A DNA stretch of 64,000 bases from Daphnia carinata. Taxonomy: Eukaryota; Arthropoda; Branchiopoda; Diplostraca; Daphniidae. This document shows, piece by piece, positions 1-12,632 of this stretch (position 1 is the first letter of the stretch; each line of letters begins with the position of its first letter). The notes under the pieces were generated by a model, which searched no databases, was not told the DNA's origin, and saw only the letters and a program-made list of their open reading frames with translations. The DNA lies in NCBI RefSeq assembly GCF_022539665.2, contig NC_081335.1, positions 5,828,001 to 5,892,000 on the forward strand, read 5' to 3'. The position numbers and the translations under genes were made by a program.

Positions 1-421
1 GTCCGGTCCGGAAGCGTCAACTGGAAAACTGCAAAACACGGTTTATGTACGCAACCTTCATGAAACAGGTGCGTTTAATTATCTTGGTAATGTAATGAAA
101 ATTAATTATAACCTATTTATTTCTATATAGCTCTTCACAATTAATAGGTTCATCAAGAACGACGAGAATGATATAAAACAAGTACCCTTACTGTTTTGTC
201 GCAGGACTAGGAGAAGAGCAGCCGATTCGAGGACTAAGATTTTATCCTTTAAATAAGTTTTTATTTTGACTAATAAAATCACTATAAAAAAAAATGAGTT
301 TTCTATAGCGCCGTCTATGAGAAGATTCAGGTACAGCTACTTTATCGTCTTCAAATAGTTTATTATGTAAAAATACTAAATTTTGTATTGTTATAGGATA
401 TTATCCCCCTTTCTAGACTCC
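1..421. other. Unassigned left edge with possible exon
   Basis: Frame 2 is open from the window edge to about base 68 and ends at a plausible donor (CAG/GTGCGT). A plausible acceptor near 204 (TCGCAG) continues an open phase into bases 204-255. This could be the end of the gene or transposon lying to the left, or an upstream exon of the MULE remnant that follows. No family is recognisable in about 45 codons. The rest is AT-rich and shows nothing else. Confidence 0.25.
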
Positions 422-1115
422 AGGGGATCGTGAACGATTTAGAACGCGCTATCTTTGCTGCTGTTCACAAGCACTTTGTGGATTTCTAGCACTTAGGCTG
501 CAATATTCACTGGCACCAAGCCGTTCTGGAAAAAGTCCAGGATCTTCACCTTGCTACCCTCTACAACAACAAGGGAACGAACCCAGTTTGAGACCTTGTG
601 TTTCGCCTGCTATGCCTTACATATCTTTCTGGCAAATATCAAACAAGTGTTCAATTTAATGGTCATATATAACATTTCTAAACTTTTTTTTTTTTGCTGG
701 TGAAATTCCTGGGGTGTTTGACGCCTTGAAGAGCTCAGCATCTAGCGAACTTCCGGCACTCATGGAATACATGAAGTTAAATTGAATTCCGAGCAAGTTC
801 TGGACTCCGGATAACTGGTCATGCTTCAACATTTTAACGCGTACGAATAACGACAGTGAATAAATGCAATGCACCGCCAATGGCACATTTGCACAATAAC
901 ATATAATGAACACCTAATAACCATAATATTTGTAGTTGGCAGGCGGATCCAATTAAAAATTCTACAAGATGACTATGGTATTGCGGAAACTGGCCGAAGA
1001 AGTTTCTCCTACTAACCCACTACTCTGCCCTGAAAAGATAAGGGCTCACCGGAAGAAAGAGGCCCAATTTAAAAATTTTATACTGCCAGCTACGAGCGGG
1101 CTATTAAGACAATGA
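422..1115 (+). pseudogene. MULE (Mutator-like) transposase remnant
   Basis: The plus-strand translation reads like the C-terminal half of a MULE transposase broken by stops. Near 430-570 there is a D-x-E-R-A-x-x-A-A-V segment followed by G-C-x-I-H-W-x-Q-A-V-x-x-K-V-Q, the family's block around the third catalytic acid and its C/H pair. Near 790-860 comes F-W-T-P-x-N-W-S followed by R-T-N-N-D-x-E, the conserved motif downstream of the core. Near 960-1110 a basic helical tail is still readable. At least three in-frame stops and missing linker sequence mean it is not functional. In the family the protein cuts and pastes DNA with a DDE catalytic site. No terminal inverted repeats or target duplication were found, so the element's ends are not defined. 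The family call rests on motif memory without an alignment. Confidence 0.6.
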
Positions 1116-4100
1116 GGTATGTGTCCTAATTTTACACAAAATAAAAGTTTATCTATATCTAAGTTTTCTTGTTTCAGCTATCAACAATGAATCTGCTAGA
1201 TGAATTAGTACGAGTTCCATCAACGCAATAATAACAACTCTAATTACAGTGTTACTTCGTATTGGTACTCAAGGCCACCTTGTGAACAATGTTCCCTTGG
1301 ATAAAGAGCGTGTTCTTGAAAGTATTTCTTAGAGTATAAAGGAATGGTGTTTGTTACATTATGTCAGCAAGAGCCCCGGACTCATTCATATTCGAGCAAA
1401 CAGCAGCCCGGCCAAAAGAAAATTTTTAACCAAGACAGTATATAGGAAGAGGTGTAAAACAGTGCATTCTCATACTATAACTAAACAGTGCACATACAAA
1501 CTCATTCATTGTCACATACACGCAATGCAAACAAGCAATAATTTTGACTAGGTTATTTACCTTCTATGTATACACATTCACGCACACTTGCACAAACTCA
1601 TAGAGAGATCCACACCATTTTGGGAATACACGATAATGTAGGCTAGTTACCTGAAAATTGCTAATTATTATGAGGGATTTCGCTTATCAGTCAACTTTTT
1701 TGGTACTTGTGCTGGTGATAGTAGCTTACCCTCAAACAGGCCGTAGTGCAGACTGTCAAGCTCCGCTCTGGCCGCTACCACCGCTAGTCGCTCGGCAGGT
1801 GTCTGTGAGAAAACAGGAGCTTTAGTCTTAGCCAAATTATTATCCGTGGTTAGTGTTTGCTTAGTAAGACGGAATAGTGCTTGCTGAATCGGCTTATTTT
1901 TAGCCTCCAACTTGTTGTGTCTCTTTTGTGGCTATGGAGTTCAGCTACTTTAGTTTTTATCGCCACTATGGTTACGCATGCTAGGAGCTTGAAAACTAAT
2001 AGGAGGTTTCGTTTTAAGCCAATTTATTGTCCTCAAGCTGGTATAGAATATTTTCTCAAACCGTTGCTCTTATCCTCCAACTCGCTTCGCCACCCTTGTG
2101 GTGTTATCCATTCCAGCCGCTTGATATCAATCGAAACTAGGAGTGATGGCGGTTGGTAGAACTCTTATAAAACCCTAGACAGACATGTTCTCATTAACTT
2201 GTGAATAGGTGGTTTAGAATGTAAGTTTAAATATGGGAAGTAGGAGATGTCTGCCTAGCTATTGGTTAGATAGTTCAGCAATTAAACTTTGCTACTTTAA
2301 AAACCCAGACAGGCGATTGTAGGTGCATGCATTCCACTTGGCGATAAGGCCATACGCGACTGTTCATCCTTGAGAAAGCCAATAAGCTCTTGACCGTGCA
2401 GGCTGTACATCATTCGGCAACTTTCATCCAAATTTGCTCGTAGTCCGCCTTGGCTCGTCTCTCCCGCCACTCCCTTCCCCGTCAAAGCCTGGTTGGGCAT
2501 GCTGCTGCCAGACTCACCTGAAGCGCGCAAGTTCGTCTTGAGACTAATCCCATTTCCTCAGCATTAATTTTGCTACCTAGGTCCATACCTTGGGGAAAAG
2601 AATTTTTTTTTATTGATCATTGGAACTTAGTGGACTTAAAAAGTACGGCAAATACGTAAAGTACGGCGGCAATCGCCCTTTTCTCCGTCTTATGTCTTCG
2701 GTTATCGCAGCCACGGCACGATATCGGGGTATCGAAATCTTCAGTCCTCCTAATAGGGGAAAAGCAGTTGGGGAGTTAAAATAATGTTTGAGAAGTTCTA
2801 TTTTCGACAACGAAGTGACCAATGTATTATCATTTTTTATTAGAAGCTTCGAGGATACATTCGTTTGCTATTATTTTCTGTTGTTTTTCATTTTCATTAC
2901 GTTTTTCATTACTTTTTTAATGTGTATTATATTGCACGTCTTTAGGTGCAACATCACTTTCAGGAGTTAATATAACGTATTAGTGGATCCAAGAGAATGG
3001 CATTTTCTAAATTTTTGATTTTAACAACCAAAGAAACAAAATTTAATTTCCCTTTTCTTTTCAGCTTTTCTGCTCGTGGAGAAATGGGAGTAGTCACTGC
3101 ATGCTGTTTAACGCAAAGCCAACACAGAAGAGACAGCCGCACAACTATTGGTTTAAACATAGTCCACATGTGTACAAAGAATGCCAAGAGTTTTGCAACA
3201 TGAGGCTGATGATTAAGCCAAAACGGTTAGAAAGATAGAAAGATTCGGTGAATGAGGTAAATGGATTTCACCTATTATTTTCAATAATGTGGTTCTGTAA
3301 ATTTTTGTATGATTGACAGGCTATGCATTTGGAAAAATGTCTTAATCCTGAACAATAATAATACTTTTTTCTTCAATCATCAATTCTGGATTCTTCTTGT
3401 TCAATTTGCTGCTGGAATTGTGCTGTGGTTCAGTTACGTCCAACTAGGTGCTGTGGGTTCTAAACTCGTTGATACAGAACAATGAATTAATTATCACACG
3501 TAGATTTTCTTGTTATTTGCTACCTTACCGAGAATACCCCTGACTCTTTCACCTGTCCAGTTGCATACAACATCATCAACTCCTTGGCTCCCAGATTCAA
3601 GTACATGTGTGTTTATTGCCTGATACGGTAAAATATTCAAGTTTTGTTTATCAGTACTGGAAATTTTGCCACTATGCGATGCAGCTATTGCTCCAAGGGA
3701 ACCTCTAATGTACACAGGACGGAAGAATGAAAAACTGAGATTATGCAATTTATATTAAGTCATCCTCTTAACTAAATTTTCTCATTGCCTTGTTGAATAT
3801 CCTGGTATTCTTGTTTGTCGAACAAAATGTCTTCCAGTTTCGCTTACGTTTCCCTTTGTTTTAGCTGTTACATCGCCCTCTGTGTCTCTAGATGACTCTA
3901 GTGAAAAAGAGTAGGGCCCAGACTCTAGGGAATTGAGTAGAGACAATTGGTTTGATTTTTAGATTTACCTACGCTGATAAAGTTGTTCAGGTTCTTTTTC
4001 ACGAAATTTCTTTCTTCCTACCTTTTAAAATGCTCATTTTGACCGTTAGCAGAGAGCTAAGGATCTAAGATAATAAAAACGGTTTGAGTTAAAATAATCG

Positions 4101-5739
4101 TGGATTTAAATAAGAAAATGGATATCTTAATTGGGTTGGCAGCAGACTTACCTTGCGCCACAGGAAAGAGCAGCGAGTAGACGAGTTTTCCAGCTGCATT
4201 CCTATCCGTTATGCAGCCCCTAGGATTATTGTCGACCACGACTCACAACGACCCATATACAACTTGTTTGTCAGTTAAATTCGTAAATGGTTAATTCGTA
4301 AATGTTAAGGTAAATTCGTAAAAGTCGAAAAAAGATGACAAAAAATCGTTCCCATGACTTACTTGGACGCTAACTGGGGACTCACACGCACGACACTTTA
4401 CTTGATACTCGTGACTTAAACATAAGGCCAAAGGGTTTAAAAAACGGAAAAGGTAGTGTGCAAGGTTGACCAATTCATCTGGCTGTTATAATTGAATGAA
4501 TTTTTTGGAAACCAAAAGGAGAGATCAAAATCCGTTAACAAATAGAGAGAAGAGCGGACCCAAACTGGAGAAGAAAAGTTGTTTGCTTTTATTTCTCAAA
4601 ATGAATGAAATTTAGCGATTTGAAAGGTATGATATTGTAAAGTGTACTTAAATACATGTCTAAATTTTTTGTTTAAAATTTTTTGCATTCAAATGTGTTT
4701 AGTAGCTTAGCCTTAAACACATTTTTTTTAAATGAAAAAATTGAAGGAAAAATTAAGGGGGGAGAACTGGATATCCACATTATACATGGTGCATAAAACT
4801 TAAGATATTGTAGATATATGCCTTGAAAAAATTGTATGACGTTAGAATTTCATTAAAATATGTATTCGTGCGATTAAAAAATCCTAAGCTAAATTTAATT
4901 TTATCTAAATTCGGCAATGATTGCCTGGCGGGTGGAATGGACAAAGCATCTTGGAAAAAAAATGAAAATGTGAGGGGCTTGTTAAGTATTAATATTATCG
5001 ATTATTATCGATTGCCATTATCAGAAGGAGATAGGAGACCACACTTTTCGTGGACTCTTAGGTTTCAGCCTTTGTTTACGATTCTCTTCCGTAACTAAGC
5101 AACCTAGGCCCCGCCCCAAAGATACCGTTTGCGTCCGATATCACCCCAAAAGTATATCCAGCATCTCCCAACAGAAGGTCTTTTTTCAAATCGCTTAAGA
5201 ATCTTAAACTACTAATCCAAAAAATTAAAATGAACTGGGGTTATTGAAACGGGAAGAACTAATTTTTTACCACAACTATTTTCAATTAAGTAGTTTTCGA
5301 GCAATATGAACAAATTTAGAATCAAAATAGCTGACAATAACGGCTGTATTTTCAATTTCTTCGATAACTACACGAACATCTTTAGTATATTTTTTAAAAT
5401 TTAGGCCTAAGTGTTGAATGGAATTTCACATCACACAATATTTTTTTTAGTTGATTTCATCAATATCCTTCCTAGTTATAGCAGCTGTCCAATCTGACAC
5501 TTGTCCAGTTTGGGTCCACACTCGCCTGCTTCTCTTGATAGGCCAATCGAACCAATGCTATGTCGAGTCACTTATCGTATTTACGGCGCGAATGGCTATT
5601 AAATAGGATTTCGAAGCACTATTTAATAGTTTTAAAAAATAGCTTCATGCTTTTTCTGGTTAGGGGAGGCTCGGTGCTTGTTTGGATGGTGGACTCGGGG
5701 TTTTGCATAAAATGCCGACATTAATATCGCTCGTTCCAC
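1116..5739. other. Unassigned AT-rich DNA with a few exon-like openings
   Basis: No recognisable gene. Weak exon-like openings are: minus 1733-1910 (about 60 codons ending at a GTAAGC donor); minus 2510-2590 (open frame ending at a GTGAGT donor); plus 3065-3203 (preceded by a strong pyrimidine-rich acceptor at 3064); and minus 3494-3748 (84 codons of ordinary composition). None matches a family I know and they do not join into one gene. They are best read as scraps of old transposons or host exons. The rest is simple AT-rich sequence. Confidence 0.3.
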
Positions 5740-6806
5740 CGTTATGATGGATTCCCAAAAGTTTGTAGTAATTAGGTCCATCTACTTCTACGTCGATGTC
5801 GGGGCATTTCTGCAATTTTTCAACTCTTCGCTGCATTCCTTTATGTGCTTATCGCGGTTTTCGAGTAATTTTGCTAGTAAGTTGGCCAACGGTTTCATGG
5901 TTGGCGATGAGTTTTCCGAAATACGCATTTTAATTTATCTTTCGTTTGTGCAGCGCTTCTTCCACAAGAAGGTTTACGGTCTCCATCTCCAAAAGTTTTT
6001 TTTTACTCTTCGATGTTTGTGGCTAGTTGTTCAGCCTTCTTGCGATCCGAATTGGCGGTGTTGTGATGGATTCGCACTTGCAGCTGAATCTCGTAAGAAA
6101 CCTCGGAATAGTTAGCCGCGTATTGAACCCTCTCCCCCCCTTCTACTGCCGAATGCAGACAAGCTTCTTGTTTATTCTTATGTGCAACCATAAGAATAAC
6201 CATCAACTCTGAAAATGCGGATTCATACTTATTACGCTGTTCGTCCATATCGAGATGGCGTTGCCTGCCTAATTTTTGTTCGAACACTTTGTCTCCGACT
6301 CCGTCGACTATAGTTCAGCTGTGGCCTGCAGCACCATTGCATTCTCCAACTTGGCTTGTTGGTTGGCTTGCTCTAGTTGCGCCAGCGGGTTCATTTTCCA
6401 TGCAAAAGATACGTTCATCAAGGTTCTGACGACCTATACAAAGTGCCAGATTTCTCTCAGCTTAGAAAAGATCACGTCTTTCATTTGTTGTTCAATCCTC
6501 TGCGGATCGCATTTCTTCCTCAGCAACTCGTTTTGCAACACGATGTGTTGCCTGGTGAGTTCCTCACGGGTGGTATTGAAATCCATGGCTTCAAGCTTCA
6601 TATTTTCGATGATTTCTGCCAGCTGTTGTGAATCGAAAAACCATTTCCTTCTCTTTCATCAGGTTAGCAAGCTGAACCTTCATCGCTCTTTCGTTACACC
6701 CACTTCGGGTTCCGCATTTATTTCCCGATTTCGGTCGTTCGACGACAAATTCCAACTCTTAGTACCCAGCAGGCAGATCAGTCGGGTCTTCAGTTTGATC
6801 TTCCAT
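5740..6806 (-). pseudogene. Decayed coiled-coil, gag-like gene
   Basis: From an ATG at 6806 (minus strand) an acidic N-terminus leads into long stretches rich in Lys, Glu, Gln and Leu in heptad-like order. They are distributed over several frames with scattered stops and one-base shifts down to about 5740. The clearest open piece is 6003-6287 (94 codons), a helical segment with Asp/Glu-Gln-Arg repeats. The design, an acidic head followed by hundreds of residues of coiled coil, resembles the N-terminal half of the gag in the central Gypsy element, although the sequences are not obviously the same. No zinc knuckle, protease or RT follows on this strand. It could equally be a decayed structural-protein gene. 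The coiled-coil nature is seen; the gag assignment is inference. Confidence 0.35.
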
Positions 6807-7074
6807 TTTAAACTTTGGTATGGTTATCGCCGTTGGCAGATTCGCCGCAGTTTTTCAGGATTTCCTTAAAAAATGGATTGCCAATGGTAAATGAGGTCAG
6901 GTAACACAGTGAAAAAAAGTATTTTCAAAAAAATTTCAATCACTTAGAATCACTGCGAGTATCTTTGAATTTACGTGAATCACTTGGAATTTCTTCAAGC
7001 AGATAACTTTTTGCAGAATCAAATCTGCAGCTATTGGCTTGCAGCCAGAACGAACGGGATGTGGACGTTTGTCT

Positions 7075-7176
7075 TCTTTGACAAATGCTTCCTCCCCCCA
7101 GATTTGCCACAGTTCTTCCCTCGACACTTTTCCCCCAATTAATTACTCCCTTGCTAATGCCCCCTTAATTAATGCC
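7075..7176. repeat. C-rich degenerate direct repeat, copy A
   Basis: This block aligns by eye with 7513-7620. Both begin TCTTTGACAWATGC, pass through a CAG-TTTGC-ACAG segment and end in repeated short modules of the form AATGCCCCC-TTAA. Within the block the C-runs recur about every 15-20 bases, so the module itself is tandemly repeated. It may be the decayed end of a non-autonomous element or an LTR pair about 440 bases apart. Confidence 0.5.
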
Positions 7177-7512
7177 CTCTGCAAAAATAACAAATGACTT
7201 CCATCCTGTTGCGGATTCCCAACTACATGCTGACAGGGCCACATCTAGATTTGGAAGGCTCATCAAAAGACTTGCTGCTTTTATTTATAATATTGTAATT
7301 TGTGTAGGCCGCCAGGTGCACTGTGAAACAGAGCCTTCTTGGTGGCACGTATCGGCAAGGGTCGCTCGTTAAATTTCTCCCTTTTGTATCAAGTAGGCGT
7401 CTTGGTGTCATTTTGCACTTTCAATAAACGAACTATTTCAAGTGCCTGAGTTTATTACTCCAAACAAAGGTATTAACAGATATAACGTTGAAGCGGATAG
7501 CGGCGAATGCCC

Positions 7513-7620
7513 TCTTTGACATATGCCCCCCCCCAGGCTTTGCTACAGTCCCCCCCCACCGACTTTTGCCCCCCAAAACTAATGCCCCCCTAAGTATTGC
7601 CCCCTTAACTAAAGCCCCCT
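7513..7620. repeat. C-rich degenerate direct repeat, copy B
   Basis: Second copy of the block at 7075-7176, with longer C-runs (up to ten). It ends in three successive CCCCC-TAA-type modules. The strand asymmetry of the C-runs suggests possible i-motif/G-quadruplex formation, but nothing in the sequence ties this to a function. Confidence 0.5.
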
Positions 7621-9999
7621 ATTCAACATAATAATAGCTCCCCACTCATAGGCATTCAAAAGATTAAACAAGCTTTATTGTTATCTTCTGCAGTTACATT
7701 CGAGTCGGGTTCGTCGATTGGGAGGCGTAATTGGGGAATCCCGGTCTGCTGACAGGTGACAGGGTACTTGAACGATACGACGTTGCCGACTGGTAACAGG
7801 CGTTATTGCAGGTTCGGCCAAAGGATCGTTATCATGCTCGGCAGGATGGACCTTAACTGGCTCGACTGGAGGAGAAGCATGGTGAATTGCCAGTGCTCTA
7901 ATAGTTCCAACCAATAACCGCCCTCAAGGTTAAATTGTTTGCCTTTCAGTCGAATCGGTTTGGTTTTGAGCAATCAGCTGAAAATAGAATTCAACGCCAT
8001 TAAGATAAATTGGGAACTGGCACTTACTTGATAGCCGGTCAAAATTTCATCCGACGGCAAAACTGCTGCGCGATAAGCTCCTTGACGCTTTTCCCTATTC
8101 CCTCCCTTCTTATACGCAAACTGAAGACCATTATTTTGAATTCTTCTCCAGATAGCCTGAATATAATTCGATAGATTAAAGTGCCTGCAACATATTCAAA
8201 AGATAAATATACTGTAACGAGCCCAAAGGTCAGCAAAAGGAAGTCCCACCTTCTACACCCCTCAAGCATCGAAGTAAAAGTTATTGTTACCCCTCCCTTT
8301 TCACCTTGAGATTTGTGCCTTGTTCCAGTATAAATACTGCATATTGATACCATTTACATAGGAGTTTCCTTAGCAACCCACATGAAAAACACGGGAGTTG
8401 GAAACTTTTACAATACCTGGGAGTAGTGAAAAAAGCAACCAATATATTGACTTCCATGAAATGCGGCCGCCATCGAACCTTGAATTGCTGCCTCAAAATG
8501 TAACGGTCCGGATAAAGTTCATAAAAAATATAGATGACTTTTTCCAGCACAACATTATAAAGGATGTGTGATTTTCTAGTCATGAGAATGTATGCAAATG
8601 GGAAAGCCTAATGGAAAACTATAGCAAAAAAGTAAAAAAGTTTGGGCAGTAGTGTCGGAGATAAAAAGACTTATGAAGAAAAAGACCCCCCTGAAGTATC
8701 GTATGGTACTTGAAGTGATATTTGTTGTGCGTGGATGTGTAAAAATAATAGTACGTAAAAAATAATGTAAAAATAATGTAAATACAATTGCTGTATCTCT
8801 ATACTTGAACCTCTCGATCGGTCAATACTATACTACAATTACTACAATAAATTACAGTATTATTTTATACTACAACAAATACTACAATTCGACTCGATCA
8901 ACTATACTTGAAAACAAGAGACAAAATAATATTTTTTCGTTTTCTTTTGCAGTTGGTAAATAAATCCTTTCTCGGAGTTGTAGCGGGTACCACTGTATTT
9001 AACTCCTTTATCGGGTTCAGCCATAGGGTACTCGTCTTCTTCGTAAAACATTTTTAAAATTAAAAGAGTCGATATGTAAATCAGAGATGCGCAAGATGTG
9101 CTCGAGAAGAATGAATTGGCATTTGTGACTTCCCAATTCATATATATAGGTTTATTCAAAAAGGTTACAAAAATGACAGAACTCGGAAACCAATAAGAGT
9201 GAAAGAAGGAGAAAGGAAGCAAAAGCAAGAAATCGGCTGGAACACACAAGGTATGTAACTGCAACCAAGCCTGTTTATCGTCATATCCTCAAGGGTGCTG
9301 TGCCATATCCGATGCACGATCAAACGCATCACCCGAATAGCGGATTGTTTTTTTTACTTACGTGTTACTGTCCATTTATTATAAGGTTTAACTTGCTTGC
9401 ACTGTGAGAACATCATTTTATCATCCAACTGCCCAATAATTGAGGGCATGGAACTAGATGACCACGTTTCTGCTCAATCATTCCAAGAAGAAACAATTTT
9501 CCGTCCTAAAAACAACCTAAATAAAAAATAATTAATTTAATAATTTTTTTAGTTGTTGATGTTATATAGAATATAATATACAAATATACAATAGATTTTG
9601 CTGCCTAAATATTTGGTTTAACACATTTCTTCACACTGATACGCAATGCATTTGGGCCCAGTCTTTAAGAAGGAGAAGAAGGAGAAAAATAAAGAGAAAA
9701 AACAAGCAAAAAACAAGTACACACACACAAACGACATTCACCAATACACCTTATCAACAGCAGACAGCAATATTTTATTTGACAGAGACAGTATCGAACA
9801 GGCCAGTAGCAGACGTCCTTAATAATAACAATGAAAACAAACGCAAGGTAGTTGCCAATAATATTTTATTGAAGCGTTTACTCATGGTGTACTAGTATGG
9901 TGAAACAACTCTTCATTTTTTGGCCTATCTCGAATGAAGCCTGTTTTCTGACGGGGTGGGTGTGGCCTAATTGAGGTTAGGTAAAGCCAACGCCACCAT
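7621..9999. other. Unassigned region, AT-rich
   Basis: No recognisable gene. A minus-strand opening of 77 codons at 7681-7914 is rich in Pro, Arg and His and could be a scrap of a retroelement Pol C-terminal tail. A minus-strand opening at 8287-8583 has no features I recognise. Bases 9715-9730 hold a short CA run. The remainder shows nothing supportable. Confidence 0.3.
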
Positions 10000-10324
10000 C
10001 AGAACTACTAATGAACTAGATCTTTCGCCAACCACTGAATTGTCCATACACATAAGTTCAGAACTTTTTAAGTGCCCAAACGAGAGCAAGACACTTTAAC
10101 TCATTCGCGTGATAACGCGATCCCGCATTTGATAACGTTCTACTTACGAACGCCACCGGCCGTGGCGCAGAACCATCGTCTTGTAGTAAGACTACCCCTA
10201 AACCGAGATTGCTTGCGTCCGTTTGGATGACCACATCCAATTTATCGTTGTAATTGGCCAGCAGGGGGGCTGACGTTAGGCACTTCACCAACCTTTGTTT
10301 GGATGCCTCCTGCTCCTCCTGCAA
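10000..10324 (-). pseudogene. Ty3/Gypsy Pol RNase H fragment
   Basis: The minus strand encodes an RNase H domain start: a segment of the form S-A-P-L-L-A-x-Y, then Q-T-D-A-S-x-x-G-L-G-x-V-L with the first catalytic aspartate. It is followed by P-V-A-F-V-S-R-T-L and Y-x-x-x-E-L-K-C-L-A-L-V-W-A, which contains the catalytic Glu helix. The open frame stops at 10058, but Y-V-Y-G can still be read just past the stop. This is the region joining RT to RNase H in Gypsy elements. The RT palm that should precede it is missing: the next Pol module upstream on this strand is the protease at about 10,600. The element therefore has a large internal deletion. It belongs with the gag and LTR further right on the same strand. 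Confidence 0.8.
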
Positions 10325-10527
10325 TCCCTTCCCTTCTTACACAAGTCTCCCTCCCCTTGCTACAATGTTTGTCCTGCTTTTTATCATCCAGCCTACCCCC
10401 AGTATCAAAGAAAAAGGTGACGATTGAATCACAGCTACCACTGCCAGCTTTCTTTTCCTCCCTTTCTACCCGATTACCAAAGAACAAAAAGAACCTGCTA
10501 CAACTACTCTACTGTAAAAAAAAAACA

Positions 10528-10690
10528 GTTTTCAATCTCTCTCGCCGTACCTCAACGCCATCTTTCCCAACTTACTGGCCGTGCTAAATCTAATGGCGCT
10601 ACTGGTGGCTCCGGAGTCTACAAGTGTGACAACTTCACCAATATTCACAATGACTACCTTGATTAGAGGAGGGAGAGGTCAGCAAGGTAA
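10528..10690 (-). pseudogene. Retropepsin fragment of the minus-strand Gypsy
   Basis: The minus strand reads V-T-L-V-D-S-G-A-T followed by S-A-I, the aspartic protease active-site loop in its DSG form, flanked by hydrophobic strands. The frame runs about 45 codons and ends at a stop near 10,528. It lies between the CCHC knuckle (10,759-10,800) and the RNase H fragment, the expected gag-PR-RT-RNase H order. The flap half of the protease is not readable. Confidence 0.6.
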
Positions 10691-10719
10691 GGAAGCGTAA
10701 CTATTCAACAATGGCCTTG

Positions 10720-11843
10720 CCTCGAGTGACCAGCATTCGCGTTTTCCAGCATAGACGGACAAAAACGTGCCTGGTGGCCCGTCCTGTGGCAAAACGAGCA
10801 CTCGATGGGTGGGCGTACATCAGTTATCGAACTAGCCCGTCTTCCTTAGATACTCCTAGTCACAGCCAGTCTATCCAACTTCGACCCTATTTCCGTCATC
10901 ATCTTTTCCCCGAAGTCCCCAAGCGTTGCTGCTAGATATTGTTGTAGCGGGGGTTTACGGTTCTGCTGAATTGGCGCCACCTCTGGTCGCGCTGAAACCC
11001 CAATTTGTTCCAGCTGTCGAAAGATGGCAATGAAAGTGGGAATATCCTCCGGTGTCGCAGTGGTCATCGCGGCTCCATGTTCCATTTCGCAAAGCCATTG
11101 ATCAAAAAGGAAAGGGCGTCACGTTCCGTTAGGGGGGTTGGAGAAAGGCACCAGAGTCGGAATTTATTGTCGAGCGTATACTTTACTCCTGATTCATTTG
11201 GCCTCTGCATCCGTTCCTGGATGAAGCGATTCCAGTGGGCAAACGAAAAACGTCTAGAAAAATTCGCTACTAAGGCAACCTACCATGCTGCCAATCAACG
11301 TGAGTATGTCCGATCTGAACATGCCACATCAGCGCCGTCTGCCCCAGACGCCGAACAGCGAATTGTAACCTGTTTGCATCCGTCCATGCTTCCGAGGCCG
11401 CCACTCTGTCTACTGATCACGAATCCTTGTGTGTCTTCGTCGACACGCCTTTCCAATTTTGGAATACTCTCCACCACTGCGGTGGAAGGTCGGTGCATCA
11501 GGGGTCCCGTGTGTAACAAGCCCCTCAGGGTGGCGGTCTCAGCTTGTTGAGTCTCCAGGACTTCAAGTATATCGTTATGCTGCTGTTATTGAATGGCCCT
11601 CTCATCCGCTGCAGCTGGAGCGAAAGCTGTCGAAGCCTGAATGAGGTTGTTGTTGCTAGCCATTGGAGCCGGATTGAGCCTCGCCGAAATTTGTGAAGCC
11701 TTTTGTGAAATCGCCAACAAATTATCTGGTCTCTCACGTGTACCTTCCCTGGATGATTTGGAAGCTAGATCTGATTCTGCCGACGATGCCGATCGGGTAA
11801 CAATCCGAAAAGGTACCGATTCAGTCTTGTGAGAGTCTGACAT
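10720..11843 (-). pseudogene. Gag of the minus-strand Gypsy, frame-broken
   Basis: The first frame opens at an ATG at 11,843 (minus) and gives about 85 codons rich in Ser, Ala, Arg and Gln, a typical disordered Gag N-terminus. The frame then shifts at least three times (readable pieces 11,295-11,519 and 10,846-11,085). At 10,759-10,800 a C-x2-C-x4-H-x4-C zinc knuckle is intact in another frame (C-S-F-C, His, final Cys). The capsid part is too broken to recognise. In the family this protein forms the particle shell and binds the genomic RNA through the knuckle. A 470-base leader separates it from the primer-binding site, which fits an LTR element. Confidence 0.65.
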
Positions 11844-12295
11844 ACAGGAAAAGAAATACTTCGCCTAAGCGCCGCAGACAAGAAACAAAAAAGAATTACC
11901 AAAACACCCAATAACCACCCCACCCCAGAGAACCACAACAAACAGCGAAAAAAAAACACTAAAAGAACAACAAAAAACTCCATGAAACCCCACTATCAAA
12001 GAAACCTCTCCAAAAAAATAAGGAACTAAATAGATAATTAAAAAACCACCGTTTTGTATGTAAGAAAAGAAAAGGCTAGAAGGAGAGAAAACGAAACTGC
12101 GAGACAAGGAAATGGCTGACCTAATTTGAGGGTGGGTAACACGAACGCGGGGGTACAATGTGCCAACTGACAACGGTAAAAAACCGCCCACCAAAACAAA
12201 GACTCCACCGTGAAGGAGAGAAAGAAAAAACCAAACGAACACAGTACGAGAAACCTGTGGCGGTCAAAAATATACTTTTAATCTTTCGATGGCCA

Positions 12296-12316
12296 CATCC
12301 CACTCTTGCCACCAAT
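12296..12316 (-). promoter_or_regulatory. Primer-binding site of the minus-strand Gypsy
   Basis: Directly inside the LTR (minus strand) the sequence continues ATTGGTGGCAAGAGTGGGAT. A TGG two bases after the LTR end is the expected complement of a tRNA CCA terminus, and the position fits a primer-binding site. I did not identify the tRNA. Confidence 0.5.
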
Positions 12317-12632
12317 TGTTGTGGCGGTAGGGCGGTGTATGACCCACAACGCAAACCAAAATCGCCAATACCCTAGTTTACTCGCACCGTATTTAAGTTG
12401 GGTCCGATCGAGCCTGGTTTAACACTTTAAAAGAATATGTACGCAAGCACTTAGGGCCTACACACCGCTGCCACACGAGGGGTAGCAAACCGGGCGAAAA
12501 GTAGGGCTCCCTCTTGAACCTTCTTGATCTCCAGTGCAGCCCCGACTGCCCTGTCCAGCTTAATAGGCAGGCGAGGTACCGGGGATGCATCTTGCGGCTA
12601 TTCTTGCAACTTCATGCGGCCCAGCCGCAACA
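12317..12632 (-). repeat. 5' LTR of the minus-strand Gypsy (316 bp)
   Basis: The block begins (minus strand) TGTTGCGGC and ends GCCACAACA, an imperfect nine-base inverted terminus with TG...CA ends. It is followed by a primer-binding-site-like TGG. At its outer edge, the Copia reading frame that comes from the right stops being readable at exactly this boundary (12,633). The element therefore appears to have inserted into, or been joined to, the Copia fragment. I did not find the partner 3' LTR below 10,000, so the left end of this element is lost. Confidence 0.6.

Noticed and set aside
656-913. 85-codon minus-strand frame over the MULE remnant
   Set aside because: It is the reverse-strand shadow of the plus-strand transposase motifs and has no features of its own.
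7501-7620. Possible CRISPR-like regular repeats in the C-rich block
   Set aside because: Spacing is irregular and repeats are too short; the genome is eukaryotic and the block fits a degenerate direct repeat.
11865-12242. 125-codon minus frame rich in Phe, Val and Gly
   Set aside because: It lies in the leader between LTR and gag, has biased composition and no start context, and is better explained as untranslated leader.
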